NCBI GenBank assembly: GCA_023627715.1
Contig: JAMAHW010000026.1
Span: 248,001 to 312,000 of the forward strand
Origin: Periconia sp. R9002
Lineage: Eukaryota; Ascomycota; Dothideomycetes; Pleosporales; Periconiaceae
Direction: 5' to 3'
DNA length: 64,000 nucleotides
This document shows, one piece after another, positions 32,705-45,001 of this stretch. The notes beneath the pieces were generated by a model that saw only the letters and a program-made list of their open reading frames with translations, was not told where the DNA came from and did not search any database. The translations under genes were made by a program, and so were the position numbers. Positions within the stretch are counted from its first letter, which is position 1, and the number at the start of each line of letters is the position of its first letter.

Positions 32705-35700
32705 ATGTCCACAGGACGTCGCGGCCACCGAGGCACTGGCGACCGGGGCGGTCGAGGCAGTCGCGCAAGCTCTGGAAATCCTTTTCGCGGCGGGGGGAGC
32801 GGGCGCGGTCGATTTAACGGTGCAGACGCGTCGATGCAAGATACAACACCACACGCTCCCCGCGGCGGTCGTGGACGATCGAATGCGCGCGGCGACAGCA
32901 GTCCCTTTCGAGGTCGAGGGAACCACCAACAGGCAAACACAACCTTCAACAAATTCAACGCTGGGTCTGACTCAAGCTCTACCACGAAAAGCGCCATGAA
33001 CTCCACGCCTTTTCCCGACCACGATTATGCAAAACGACTAGAATATGTAGGAGCGGCGCCTCGAAATAAATGACCATAGTGCTAATCAGTACATATAGTT
33101 GCGTAATGACCGACCACGATTACGAGAAGAGTTGGTCAGTCGACGGCTCATGAATCCGGACGGCCCAATGAACCTGGCCGACAGCGTCGAGTTGCATGGC
33201 ATTTGTACCGACATGTGTCCCGAGTACGAGCGAGTCCGTCGCATTGTAGAGAATGACTACAAAGCTGCTGAATGCACACCCGAAACTGCACATGGACCTC
33301 GCGCAGGGCGCATACCGGACGAGACACGCATGGTGAAGGCGTTTACGCGATCCGCCGCAGGACAGGAAGAAGAATTGGTTTCGGACAAGCGAACACCGGG
33401 CACGTGTCTGGTAAGTCTCTCAACCATTACGGAAAGTCTTATTCTAATAGCGGTAGAAAACCCTCGACTACATGTTCAGCAGGATCGATGAGGACGGCCT
33501 AGACTTTCTGTACCAGTGGCTATGGGATAGGACACGAAGCGTACGCAAGGATATGGTTGGAAAAATCAAACCCGAGGATATCCCCGCCTATCTTACGTCC
33601 GTCGAACAATGCGCCCGCTTTCACTTGGTCAGTCTCCACGAGATGGCTGGGAGCAAGTCCCCCAATTATGATCATGGCACCGACCATGGAAACGATCTTG
33701 AGCAACTTCGTAATTGCTTCACATCTCTTCGGCATAGATATGATGATAACGAAAAGGCCGGGACTCGCAATGCTAACAAACCAGAATTTGTAGCATATGA
33801 TATGATACTGTCCCTCACTTCCCGCGGCAACAATACACAACTAGAGGATAATCCTGAGAGCTACAATCAACGATTTTCTCATCATCGCCGGGTTCGATCG
33901 GCCTATCTCATCCGTCAAACAGGACTCGCCATTATGGCTAAGGTATCGGAATCTTTCCCCGTGAAGAAGCAGAATTGGGCCAATTTTTGGCAAGCTGTCA
34001 ATGACGAAGATGTGTCTTTTCTGATGGCGTGTGCAGCTGAGATATCATTCAATCAGATTCGGTACCACATTATGGAAACCCTTCGTTTAGCATACAAGCC
34101 GAAAAAATCCGGAAAACCTGGGCCCGTGAACGACTGGACGCCGGAAAATCTTATGCATGCTCTTGGTTTCGATAGCCACGATCAAGTGAGAGAATTTTGC
34201 GGACATTATGGACTAGGTTTTGTGACGGACGAACAAGGTCAGGAAGTGCTGGATGTGCAGTCGATGCCACCCAACCGTTTAGAAAAGCCTCCAGAGTTGC
34301 GGCCCCAGTATTTCTCCAAGGACATTGTAGAGCCGAAGCGAATGGGTCGCAGCTTCCGGGACGTTATTCAATGTACGTGTATTGATCCGTCGTTGGGTAA
34401 CGAAGCTAACTCGGTGATTTCTTAATCTATCAATAGCGAATTTGAAGGAGAACGACCAAGAGCAGGGAGAGTCTTTGTTTGTTCCCGATGCATCGATGAG
34501 CCGAGGCTCAAATCTTTTCAAACCGCCCACCACATCTCCTTTTACTTGGATCAAACCAAGTCCTTTTGCGAATCCTACTCAGAATGGAACTACTTCAACT
34601 TCGATTTCACCTGGTGTTTTCGATCCCTCCAAGAACGCCATAAAATTTGCGGACAACAACAACAACAACAACAATAACAACAACAACGATAACCCTTTCG
34701 CAACGTCCACATCATCAGCACCTCCGAAATCGAATTTCTTATCGAACAATGCATTTGCCTCACCTTCACTAACCCCGACACCGACAACCACAAACCTTTT
34801 TGCCCCAACACCCACCACAAGTGCCCCTCAAATCAATCCCCCACCAAGTGTATTTCGAGGATTTCCACCCCTACAATCGTCTCAACCCTTGCCGCCAATA
34901 CAATCAGCGCAAGACGATGAACGCAAAAAAGCAGAAGAGCAAAACCGCAAGCTTGAGGAAGAACGAAAAGCAGAGGAGGAAAAGCGGGCTCGGGAGGAAC
35001 AAGCTCGTCAAGTGCAAGCCGCTGAAGAGCAGAGACGCTTGCAAGAAGAACAACAACGCCAGCGTTTGCAACAAGAAGAGCTGGAGCGACAGCGTCGCAT
35101 ACAAGAAGAAGCTCAGCGCCAAGCGCAGGCCGAACGCCAACGCCAATGGGAAGCTGAGCAGCTCCGTCGAAATCAAGAAGAGGCGGAGCGGTACGAACGA
35201 GAAGAGAAGGCCCGTGCATATACAGGTCTCACCAATAGCTTGCTTATGGACGAAGACGACGGGCTGTTGAAACAATTCCTCGATCACAAGATCCAGCTCT
35301 TGATAAAAGAGGTGGCGCAGGAGATGGAAGAGCAGAGGTTAAAGCAGTTGGCGGAAGAGAGATATCAACAGAGGCGTTTGATGTTTGTGCGGGCCGTTTG
35401 CACACGCTGGTGGGAGCAAGTGCAGAAGAAGAAGAAGAGGGCGGCAGCACGAAATCGACGCGAGAAACTGAAGGCTCTCCGTGATAGTGCAGTTGAGGAA
35501 CAACTGGCTCTTGAGGAAAAGGCGTCCGCCAAAACCAATGGTACTCAGGAAGCCTTCAAAAAGCCGAATATACCTGCAAGCGTGCCGCACCAGCACCAGC
35601 CGCCCAAGGCCCACAATGGAATTGCACCCTCGAAGAACGGCGAGCGGGTATCACGCAAGGTCGGTGATGGAGACAAACGGGTGGCGCAAAAGCCTAAACT

Positions 35701-36808
35701 AAGCAAGGAGAGGGAGCCTGTGGTTCACCAAAACGCTAGAAGTGTGGAGACTAACCACTCAGACGTCATGAATAACGACTACTCTGTGCAATACTATAAA
35801 TCGACCGCGCCAATTGACAGGACCGAGACGGATTGGTTCAAACTGCGGGCCATGGGGTTGGATCCCAGTGCACATAGAAAACGCAGCCACGAGTCCGTAT
35901 CGTCGGACGAGGATGAAGGGGAGGGGGATATGAAACGAGCCCGTCGTTCTACTTCATCCACGTTCCGCCCGTCACTGCCTCCCCCAAAAACAGACGAGGA
36001 GCGTTTCGCTCGGTTGCGCGCAATCAAAGAGTCTTTCAATAGGACTAGCCCGATCTCACATTCTGGCGGTAGGAATAGATCAGCCAGCATCATCAGCAAG
36101 GCTCGCGACTTGTTGCTCGGATCGCCCGCACCACCGCAATTTCGACCAGAAACACCCCAACACCGCCACGGCACATCTAACTCAGGCTTTGCACACTCTA
36201 CCTCTCGATTGTCCACATTTGGGCGTAGCATAGGCGCGGCACCCCCGGGTGAGGCTCCCGCTTACAAGAGTCGTCCCAGCCGATTCGTGCCTCCACACTT
36301 ATACGGTAAAGGTGGCGAAGCAGCACGTGCTTACCGTGAAGAATGCCGCAAGCGGTCATCGACTGATTCCCTAAATGGGGTCTACGATACGCCTAGCGAA
36401 AGCTCTCCAGTTCATCCCCCAATTTCGACGCCAGCCATAGTCAATGCAGATCAGGGAGAGGAAGGTGCTATTAATATCGATGACGATGACGATGACGAAG
36501 ACCTCATAGTGTACAGCCCATCTGACGGCGAAGAGGAAGAGATGAAACAAGCGGAACAGGTCCCTCAGGATGTCTATGGTCATCAAGAAGCCTTATACAT
36601 CGACGACGCAGAGGATGAAGAGGACGAAACGGAGGAAGAGGAAGAAGATCCGAACGAGGGATGGGGTGCATACGATCAAAACGAGGAGGAGTATGACGAC
36701 GAAGAGGAGGATTACGAGGAGGATGAGGAAGACGAGCAGTTCACACAACAAGCTCAGAGACCTGGCGCTACACAAGCTGACGCTATCGAGCTGTCTGACT
36801 CTGATTAA
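32705..36808 (+). CDS. SAC3: SAC3/GANP-family nuclear mRNA export factor
   Basis: A 1313-residue protein of the SAC3/GANP family, the scaffold of the TREX-2 complex that couples transcription to mRNA export at the nuclear pore. Exons: 32705-33046, 33099-33410, 33457-34372, 34437-36808. The N-terminus is RGG/FG-like (GNPFRGGGSGRGR), suited to binding Mex67 and RNA. The SAC3 domain spans about residues 120-480, with ICTDMCPEYERVRRI, KTLDYMF, WDRTRSVRKDM and the PCI-like winged-helix part (YRLAYKP-like LRLAYKPKK, then HALGFDS). A poly-Asn run is at about 596-607, FG-type Pro/Ser/Thr-rich DNA follows, then a Gln/Arg/Glu coiled coil at about 683-785 and a likely CID-like helix (LLIKEVAQEM). The C-terminus is very acidic. 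The family name is sure; the gene symbol rests on being the clear SAC3 member. Confidence 0.9.
34652..34690 (+). repeat. CAA microsatellite coding poly-Asn
   Basis: A run of AAC codons, broken only by one AAT, encodes eleven or twelve Asn in the SAC3 protein. It falls in a disordered Pro/Ser/Thr region between the SAC3 domain and the coiled coil. Confidence 0.85.
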
Positions 36809-38114
36809 GAGTCCAGTGTGGTGTGGTGTTTTTTCTCTCGATCTGTTCTCGGTTGAGAGAGTCTCACCGTGTTTATACATTCACATGGGCGGTTTTATGA
36901 TGGTTTTTCTTTCCCTTTGCAAGTTTTCAAGAGGCGGCGAACAAACAAACAAGCATAGCGATGGCGCAATTGGGTGCATGGAAATTAAAGTTCATATGGG
37001 GTTTTCTTTTCCTTTTTATCTCTCTCTAGAGATAACGGTTCTTGAGGAGATGGGATGGGCTTTCTTTCCAAAAGGTGGTTACATTGTATCTCTTGCGTCT
37101 CTCTTTCTTAAGAAAAGACGGAAGGGAAATGGAATGAAGGAAAGCAGAGGAGGCACATATGGAGGGGAAAGAGGTGATTGACAGATGGATGGAGAGATTT
37201 TCTCTTCGAAAAAGGAGACGTTACTCAATGTAGGATTATTCAATGATACCCCGATGATATCTGCTCGACTCTTTTCTTCTCTTGTTGAAGAGGGCAGGGT
37301 TTCAAAAAAAAAAAAGACTATGGTGTAGCTTTTATGTGATGCATGTGCTTGTCCGTAGCGATAGCTCAAAACACAACTTCATAACCATAACCCCGACTGA
37401 CGCATTCTCCAGTAACGAAACCGCAAACATCTCCAGAAACAGATACAACGACAACAACCCGCCACCGCCCCCATTCAAATCTCGATCGGTGTGACCACCT
37501 CACTGCCATCTTCTCGCCCTTTGATCGCAAACGAAGAAGCGTAGTAAGGAGGTTTTGCCTCCGCGGAGGAGGAAAAAAGGTTGTGTATGTGTAGGTACCT
37601 AACCTGCCTTAAGGCTGAGCTCAACTCAACAAACTCCACCCCAGAACCCCCACCATCGTGTCCTTCAGCGACATCGAAAAGCCAAGACGCAGCTGTACAC
37701 CCGCTGTCTTAACGCACATACCACCGTCTTTCCCCCTTCCGCGGAACCGCGGTGCTCCCAGTGCACACCGCTCGCTCGCTTGCTCGCTCAAACCGTAAAC
37801 GAACGGCACCTACGCAAGGATGGGATGCCTTGTTTCTTCGGGGCGTTTTTTTCTTCATTTGGCGCGCGGGTGCGGTCGACGGGTGAGGTTCCGACGTGCG
37901 TTCGCTGACTGACTGACAACGGAATGGTCAGGGCTTTTTGGGGGTCGTTCGTTGAGAACGGCGAAGCGAGGAAGGGGGGTATGGGATGTCTAACTGCTTA
38001 GCTTGAGTTCCGTGGTTCCCCGGATGGATGGCTGGGGGAACAGCATCAGAGGTCCCCTGATCCCTGGTGGATTTTTTTTTGTGTGGAGGGAGGGAGGGAG
38101 AACGGCTGGGTATA

Positions 38115-38143
38115 CGAAGTACATACATACATTATGTACTTCG
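38115..38143. repeat. perfect 10 bp inverted repeat
   Basis: CGAAGTACAT at 38115-38124 and its complement ATGTACTTCG at 38134-38143 flank a 9-base spacer. No flanking duplication is seen. Confidence 0.7.
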
Positions 38144-39398
38144 CACGTATTGCATGTGTTGTGCTTGGTGCTTGTGCAGCTTTGACGCAAGCAGACAGAC
38201 AGACAAGGCAGAGGAACAGAGAGAGAAAAAGCAAAAACGTATGTATGTATGCCAGTCTAGCGAATCGAGCAACGCAACGAAAGACTTGAATACAGCTCTA
38301 GACTGGAAACAGAACCCCCAACTGAATCGACCTTTTTTCACATGTATGTAAATATAACATCTAGGCAATACCCTTGTTTTCCTTTTCGTGGGGGACGTTA
38401 TGTCACATACTGTGGGGGGAGGGGAGTTCAGCTATTCGTTTTGCCCTCCTCCTCCCCTGTGCGTGCGTGCGTTCGTGTGTTCGTGTGTGTGCATATTGAT
38501 TGATGTATGTTGCCACCCCGTCCACACGCTCGTGTTTCTGGATGTACATCCTTAGAAAGAGGTTCAAGTCCGTAAATACATACATGGCCAGAGGGGGGGG
38601 CGGAGAAAGAAAATGTGAGGTAGGGATGATGCTTGTTTGTTTTGAGAGAAGGGCCATGGGTGAGGAGTGAGGTGTGGGCGGGGTTGGGTATGTATGTATA
38701 CGTACGTACATGTTCGTGAATGGGCGGGTAGGGGCAGGTGCGGGTGGTTAGGGTAGGTGCGTGTGGGTGTGTGGGTAAGTGAGTGGTGCTGCGTTAGGGA
38801 ACGGGTGGTTATCTATCGTTTGAATGAGGTCGACCGTTTTATGGGGGGAGGAGGGGGAGATAAGGTTAGGTACTTACCTACGTGCTACCACAGATAGGTA
38901 GGGTAGGTCTTGCTCCATCCCATCAAGCTCTTCAACATAGAAACTATGAGGCAAGCGTAGCAAGGAGGGAATTTATCCCTCACACTAGATACACTCTTCC
39001 AACGATCGATGCAAAAGAGGAATCTAGATCCGAAATCTCGTGTTTCGTTTCTAAACGTTGCACAGCGTGTGTCTCGATCATCTACATCTGCACTTCCCGC
39101 TCTTTCTCCTAATATCCCTACACGCATGTCTACCTATCGTTTGAAGCGCCGCATGTGTAACCCGTCCACCCGTGCTTCTCTATACGCTCTACTCCACTCT
39201 GCCTTTCATGTCATTCGCATTCCATTTTGTTCAACCCACCTCAGTACATCGCGATTTCGTCTACACACTTCCTATGATTCTGTGAGCTGAAAGAGAGAGA
39301 TAGGAACTGCAGGGCAGACTTTATCTACTCTCTATAGTTGGGTAGTTGATGTGCGTATACGACAGTGGGAGAAAATGGATTTCTGTACTTGTGTATAA

Positions 39399-39414
39399 AC
39401 ATGTATATACATGT
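39399..39414. repeat. 16 bp perfect palindrome
   Basis: ACATGTATATACATGT reads the same on both strands. It lies in AT-rich spacer, so chance formation from GTAT repeats is likely. Confidence 0.6.
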
Positions 39415-40543
39415 GTACCGTAGAATAGGTAGGATCTGTAGAGATTAGTGTCAGATTTAGATATTTCATAGTACCGCAGTACTAAGGGCTATCCCTACCC
39501 ATACAAAAATCAGTAATATATATGAAAAACCACATAAAATTCGGGAAAAAAAATGACAGGAGATTGGTACTATGCTATTTGTGAGAGAAAGAAGGGGGGG
39601 AGATATGGAGCGTATGTATTTCGTGAGTCGGCAGTGTATGGTCGGGAACTTCTCGCGGCACAAGGACCTTTTGAAAAAAAGGTCCTAATTGATAATGCGC
39701 GACACAAGCGAAATACTCATTTCTCTCTCTCCAGTTATTCAAAGAGGTTCTACCTGACACATACACAAATAAAAAAGAAAGAAAACACAGAATTGAGTGA
39801 GCAAAAAAGGTGGGTAGCCTACCAAAACGTTCATTCGGAATATTCATCAGAAAGTAGTTTTACATAGTGGCTGGCTAGCTCGTTTTTCACAAAGAACAAG
39901 AATAAGAACTACTCTACAGACACTTCAAACAAATCTCATACCTCCTTTCCTAACGTGCACCACCGTCGCGGTTTAACGGTTCACATGGTAACCTAGGTGG
40001 CTTTACCTTTTTTCATATTCGGTGTGGTAGGTATGTATCTTGATATGGTGTTTTCGACAGAGTGGTTGAGACGACTAGAGTGTGTGATGCTCGGGATATA
40101 CAAGGGTAAGTAGAAAAGTCTGTGGTTATTATTCCTGGATGCCATTTGAGACAAGACGATATAGCAGCTCCATCATAACGCATGTCTAGAATGGTGGTGG
40201 TACGTTTGTTATTGTGTCTTTGATTGGCATGTAGTCTATCTATATTTCTCTGCTTTTCTTTGCAGAGAGACAGAGACAGAGAAGAAGATAACAAGCCAAT
40301 TGACAACGCATCACAACATGCCATTCTCTCCAAATTACTAACTACGTACAGTAGTAACGGTATGTCACACATCCTATCTCTGCCAAGTAGTACGCCAATG
40401 GTGGAACTCACTACAAAGAAAAGGAAGCTGATGTGATGAGCCAATGGAGCTTCCGACATGGCGAAGCTATTGCAAGACTTGCAAAACCCACCAATTAATT
40501 TTGTTCATCATTCACTTTCATGACCTCATTTCCATAGTTGCGT

Positions 40544-42315
40544 TTAGCAAGTTTGTACGGCGGGGAAAAATCGAGGGCCGGAGTAGCCGTAGAACTGTAC
40601 ACTTTCGATGTCGATGTTTCCATCCGACGTAGGGCTCCAGAGTTTGAGGAGAACGTATTTCCCAGATCTGAAGCGGAATTTGTTAGTAACTTAACACAGA
40701 ATAGGTAAGGGATAAACAAGAAACTTACACAGCAGGATGAAACTTGATAGTGATCTTGTTCTTGTGCCTCGCAATGAAGAATCTCGCATGGGGTTGAATT
40801 AAACCCTCGGACGAGCCTGTTTCGTCGTCTTCTGGCTCGATTCGGCTAGGTGTTCGCAATCTCGTCGCGCGGATAGGATTGATGTCTCGTCGGCTGTTTC
40901 CCCAGCGACGTGGACGGAAATTTTCCCAGGAATCCTGCGCATTGGCTTGTTGGAGGAGGGGCATCCTGAATTGAGGGCTCTCGCCGTCATCATCGTCATC
41001 GTCACTCTCAGGTCTCCACCGGCTTTCGCGGCGAAGTCTATCGGCCATGATAGCTGGCGTCGGCATTGTTTCATTAGCGTCCGCCGAATCGTCCTGCTCG
41101 TCTTCAGTGGTGACGGTGAATGGGGGAGGCGTGGGCGCGGCTACTCCGGCCGCGGCGAGTTCTCCATCGTCCACATAGTAAGGGCAGTTTTCCGCGGAGG
41201 TTTCGTAGCCGTGTGCTTCGGTGGGCGCGGACAGCAATTGCTCCCCATAGAATTGGTCTTGCCGCCGTCCCCTTATTACCCTCGGTCGGCGTCGCTGCTG
41301 GCGGAGTCGTGGCCGTTCCTCAGGCTCTTCAGAATCATGGCGCGAGTGAGACCATATTTGGGGGTCAACGAGTGCCTCTCGAAGAGAAAGTAGTTGATCA
41401 TCTGAGGAGCTTGGAGATGGGGATGCGGCGGGTGATTGTGAGTTGTAATCGATTCTGTAGCTCGCAGTTCGAGAGATCAAGTCGTCCGGCGATAGAGACA
41501 CGTATACCAAGCCCTCCTGAACACTTTACGATTTAGTACTGAGCATTAGAAGTCACGTACTTTACTTACGGAGCCGTAAAGCCTCTATCAGGAGCGCGAA
41601 TAATGACCTTCTCCAAACAGAAAGGAGTGTCACCCTGGTGCTTGAGGAGTAGATTGCACCTTGAGTCTTCGCTACAATATACGCTCTTGTCATTGCTGAG
41701 GACGTTTTGCACTTTGTATAAGCGCTCCGAGTTGTGCTTTTCAAATTCGCCTCCGTCACAGCTTACGATGGACATATTCAGCCTGCCAGGAACAACCTGG
41801 CCTTTGTAACCATACTTGAAGCCATCGTACTCTGGTACGGTAGGGCTATCGTGGACAAGCTTCCGACGCTTTGGCTGCCTCAACAGCTCGTCGAGTTCGC
41901 TCGTGGGGCTCCGATCTCTTCGGCTGTGGGAAACATCAAATGGATTGAGAGTGGCACTCGCAGCGAAGGCTAACAAAGAGTGTCGCTCGCTGAGAAGCTC
42001 ACGCGAACGGCGGATCAAAGCGTCGGAAGCGTCGCGCTGGGCATGGGGCGGCACAGGCCGACGAGCCTCCCTCGCAAGCTCCCGACGTCTGGCACGGGTG
42101 ATTAATGGGACTCTTTCGGCGGGGTCATTGTCTCTGTCGGTAGTGGCCTGACGGTGCCTCTCTCGTTGGCGTTGGCCAAGGGCACGGGCGGTAGGTGGGG
42201 GTCTTGAGCGCGGAGCCGGTGGAGGTGGCGATGAACTGGCTTGTGGGAAATCAAAGTTCCTCCTCCTCCAAGTAAAAGGGAAGGGTGGAGAAGGCGGGGA
42301 AGGCGAGTTGGGCAT
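40544..42315 (-). CDS. galactose-binding-fold (discoidin-like) protein, split domain
   Basis: A predicted 554-residue conserved fungal protein of unknown function. Exons: 42315-41570, 41523-40729, 40667-40544. The N-terminus is Pro/Ser/Arg-rich. A beta-rich segment at about residues 163-260 (YGYKGQVVPGRLNMSIVSCDGG, then CLEKVIIRAPDRGFTAP) and the last 55 residues (SGKYVLLKLWSPTSDGNIDI, then GYSGPRFFPAV) look like the two halves of one galactose-binding-like sandwich, as in APC10/DOC proteins. Between them are about 230 disordered acidic and Arg-rich residues. The first intron uses acceptor AAAG at 41524, not the nearer-looking TTCAG, because only this keeps the frame and gives TAPVQEGL. ATG 42315 was chosen over 42471, which would add a hydrophobic but family-unlike 52 residues. 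It is divergent from AOS1. Confidence 0.78.
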
Positions 42316-42833
42316 TGGTGGTGATTTTGCGGCGATATCCCATCGGAAAGCAGGAAGACACAGGCCAGATGCGCAGCGCAGGGGTGAGGACGAGCGACAA
42401 AGAGCGGCGTGAGGGGTATAAAGGGCTAGGTGGAGGACTAGGATCGAGGAGTTGCTGACGAGGTTAGTCAAAGTAGATGGCCGTTTGAAGATGTGTGGAT
42501 TCGTTGGTCTAGGTAGTTGGAGTCGACGTCAGGTCAGGGTTGGAGATGATGACGATCAGAATGGAGATGGGATCAGGTGCGCCAGGTGAATGAGATACAA
42601 TTGGCACACAATGCATAGCCGGGCCCGAAAGCCACCATCCCCGCTGATCGCCTATCTTTATCTTATCTAATCGCGGCCATCTAATCAGATCAGCTCGGTC
42701 GCGATACCGCGCAGCTCAACTAGCTCCATGGATCTTTGAAGCTTCTCTCACCTTTACTACGACTGCGACAGCTCTACGCTTTCATCCCTTTGCTACCCAA
42801 TTCCCCTCACCAAGATCATACTCATACAACGTC
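42316..42833. promoter_or_regulatory. divergent promoter, discoidin-like gene / AOS1
   Basis: This 518 bp lies between divergent start codons. It contains the two 5' untranslated regions. A purine/pyrimidine tract CTTCTCTCACCTTTACTACG near 42740-42760 probably marks the AOS1 leader. No specific operator is recognised. Confidence 0.45.
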
Positions 42834-44156
42834 ATGGCCGACACAATCACACCTGCGAATGCCCTGCCTGACGTTGCAAATGGCGCCCTTCCCATTCCTG
42901 ACGCCGCCGTCGAGACGGTAGCCGCAATTGCACAGGCAGAAACAGTTTCGGCAGACGAGATTGCTCTTTACGATCGCCAAATTCGATTATGGGGTCTTGA
43001 AGCTCAAAATCGGTACGCAAAATAGCTATACATATATATCCACATGTTCTAATACAAACAGCATCCGCAATGCCAACATCCTCCTCGTCTCAATCAAAGC
43101 ATTTGCCAACGAGATTGCGAAGAATCTGGTCCTGGCGGGCATAGGTTCCATTACTTTAGCCGATCACGAAGTCGTCACCGAGGACGATCTGGGGGCGCAA
43201 TTTTTCGTCAACGAGGCTGATATAGGCAAAAACGTATGAGACCCAAACGCATCAATTCCAAGACAGCAACTGACAACAGCCTTCAGCGCGCCGAAGCAGC
43301 CGCCCCAGAAGTCCGCAAACTGAATCCGCGTGTCCAAGTCAACGTCATTACCACGAATGTGACCTCCGAGCAAAGCGAAACCTTCTACAAAGCCTTCGAT
43401 GTCATCATAGCGACTGATCTCGACTTCCTCTCCTTCACCGCCCTCAATGCCGGTGCGCGCATCGCCAACCGCCCATTCTACGCAGGCGCTACGCACGGCA
43501 TGTATGGCTACATCTTCGCGGACTTAGGCACACACGACTTCAACATCGAGCGGGCGAAATCAAACCGCCCTACGACCAAAACCCCCGAAACTGCGACGCG
43601 CACCGTCATCGACTTCACCGACAAACTCTCCACAGACGGCAAGAAGATCGAACTAGTCACCAAGCGCGAACTCTACACCCCGCTCCTCCTCGTAAACACC
43701 TCTCCCCTCGACCCAACGATGCAGAAGGACCCCCGGAAACTCCGCAAAGTGCACCCACTGCTCACCTGCGTCCGCACGCTCTGGGACTACCAGCGCAACG
43801 GCAACGGTATCCTCCCCACGCACGCCCCCGCAGACCTCCAACTCTTCACCACCCTCGCCATGCAGAAACACAAGGAACTCAAACTCCCACCCAACACGCT
43901 CACCGGCGACTTCCTCAAGTCCTTCCTCGCAAACCTCGGCAGCGAGATCGCGCCCGTGACGGCGTATCTGGGCGGCCAGCTCGCGCAGGACGTCATCAAT
44001 GTGCTCGGCAAGCGCGAGCAGCCCATCCAGAACCTCATGCTTTTCGATGGCGACGACTGCGCGGGTCCCGTGTACGCGCTCCATCCCATCTTCCCGGATA
44101 ACCCCATCCCCGCGGTACCCATCGTCCCGCCTGAGGCGCAGGTTTTGGTCGTTTAA
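42834..44156 (+). CDS. AOS1: SUMO-activating enzyme E1 subunit AOS1
   Basis: A 406-residue protein matching the small subunit of the SUMO E1 heterodimer, which with Uba2 adenylates SUMO using ATP. Exons: 42834-43012, 43062-43233, 43287-44156. After a 40-residue Ala-rich tail comes the hallmark ALYDRQIRLWGLEAQNR, then ANILLVSIKAFANEIAKNLVLAG and GSITLADHEVVTEDDLGAQFF of the ThiF/E1 Rossmann fold. There is no catalytic cysteine domain, as expected for this subunit. The C-terminal GGQLAQDVINVLGKREQPI and NLMLFDGD blocks are family-typical. Both introns restore the frame exactly (AQNR/IRNAN and GKN/RAEAA). The typical loop glycines of E1 enzymes are partly replaced (SIKAFANE), a feature also seen in other fungal AOS1 proteins. 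Confidence 0.93.
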
Positions 44157-45001
44157 ACGAGTGGAGAAGGAAGGTTGAATATAATATGACGGAGTCGTCA
44201 TTGGACGTGGAAAAACCATAGATCATTCCCCAATCAAAAAACATGAAGCTGGAGAAACAAAAAAAAGAAAAGAGGAGTAGTGATCTGCTCAAAAAGAAGA
44301 CAAAAGCTGTCTACATAGATAGATCACACACGCAAGGAGAGCTACCAACGATCCATGTCTTGAAATGAATGAAATAAACAATATACCCCTTCGCCTTGCC
44401 TCCGATTCATTCCGTTCGAAAAAAAATGTCATATTTGTTTGTAAATGTATATTTGATACGTCCTTGTAATGATCCATCCATCTACACAACTCACCCACTC
44501 ACTCCGTGAAAGTAAATACCTGCAACCCAAGTTCTCTTCATAATATGTAGATTGCGTTAGGGTTAGCGTGTTTGTTGTAGCATTCATACTTCCCTACCTA
44601 CAAGTCCTACCCACCCCTAACCTACCAAACCCACGCAAAAATGCAGAGGAAATAGAGAAAAAAAAAGGTCATACATGAAAACGAACAAACCCGAACCTAA
44701 TCAACCATATTCGTTACTCAGTACATACATAACACCAAACGCCTCCCTTCTGTCTGACCAGGTCAGAACGTAATGTTGAAAACGGTGTCCATGTGAGACA
44801 CACACATACGCCCTGCAGTCTTCTTAACGAGATAGGACAAGAGAGAAAGAAAAGAGCTACATTACAAAATTTCTTTCTTTCATTCATTCATTCATAAATG
44901 AACAATTGTCCCGAACCTTCCCGAACCCAATGGTGATGATAAAAATGGAATCGATAAATATTCAAAGAATTGAAAGCAGAGGTAGGAAACACCAAGGGAT
45001 A
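44157..45001. other. convergent 3' spacer
   Basis: This is the space between AOS1 (+) and the UBA/USP-like gene (-). It holds A- and T-runs and a (TTCA)n run near 44879-44895. No gene is seen. Confidence 0.5.

Larger units (their letters stand above)
36809..40543. other. 3.7 kb convergent gene-free region
   Basis: This lies between the 3' ends of SAC3 (+) and the galactose-binding-fold gene (-). It has no supported exon, although convergent spacers elsewhere in the window are 0.3-0.8 kb. It holds GTAT/GTAC microsatellites (38100-38760), two perfect short inverted repeats (38115-38143 and 39399-39414) and many G- or T-runs. Confidence 0.5.
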
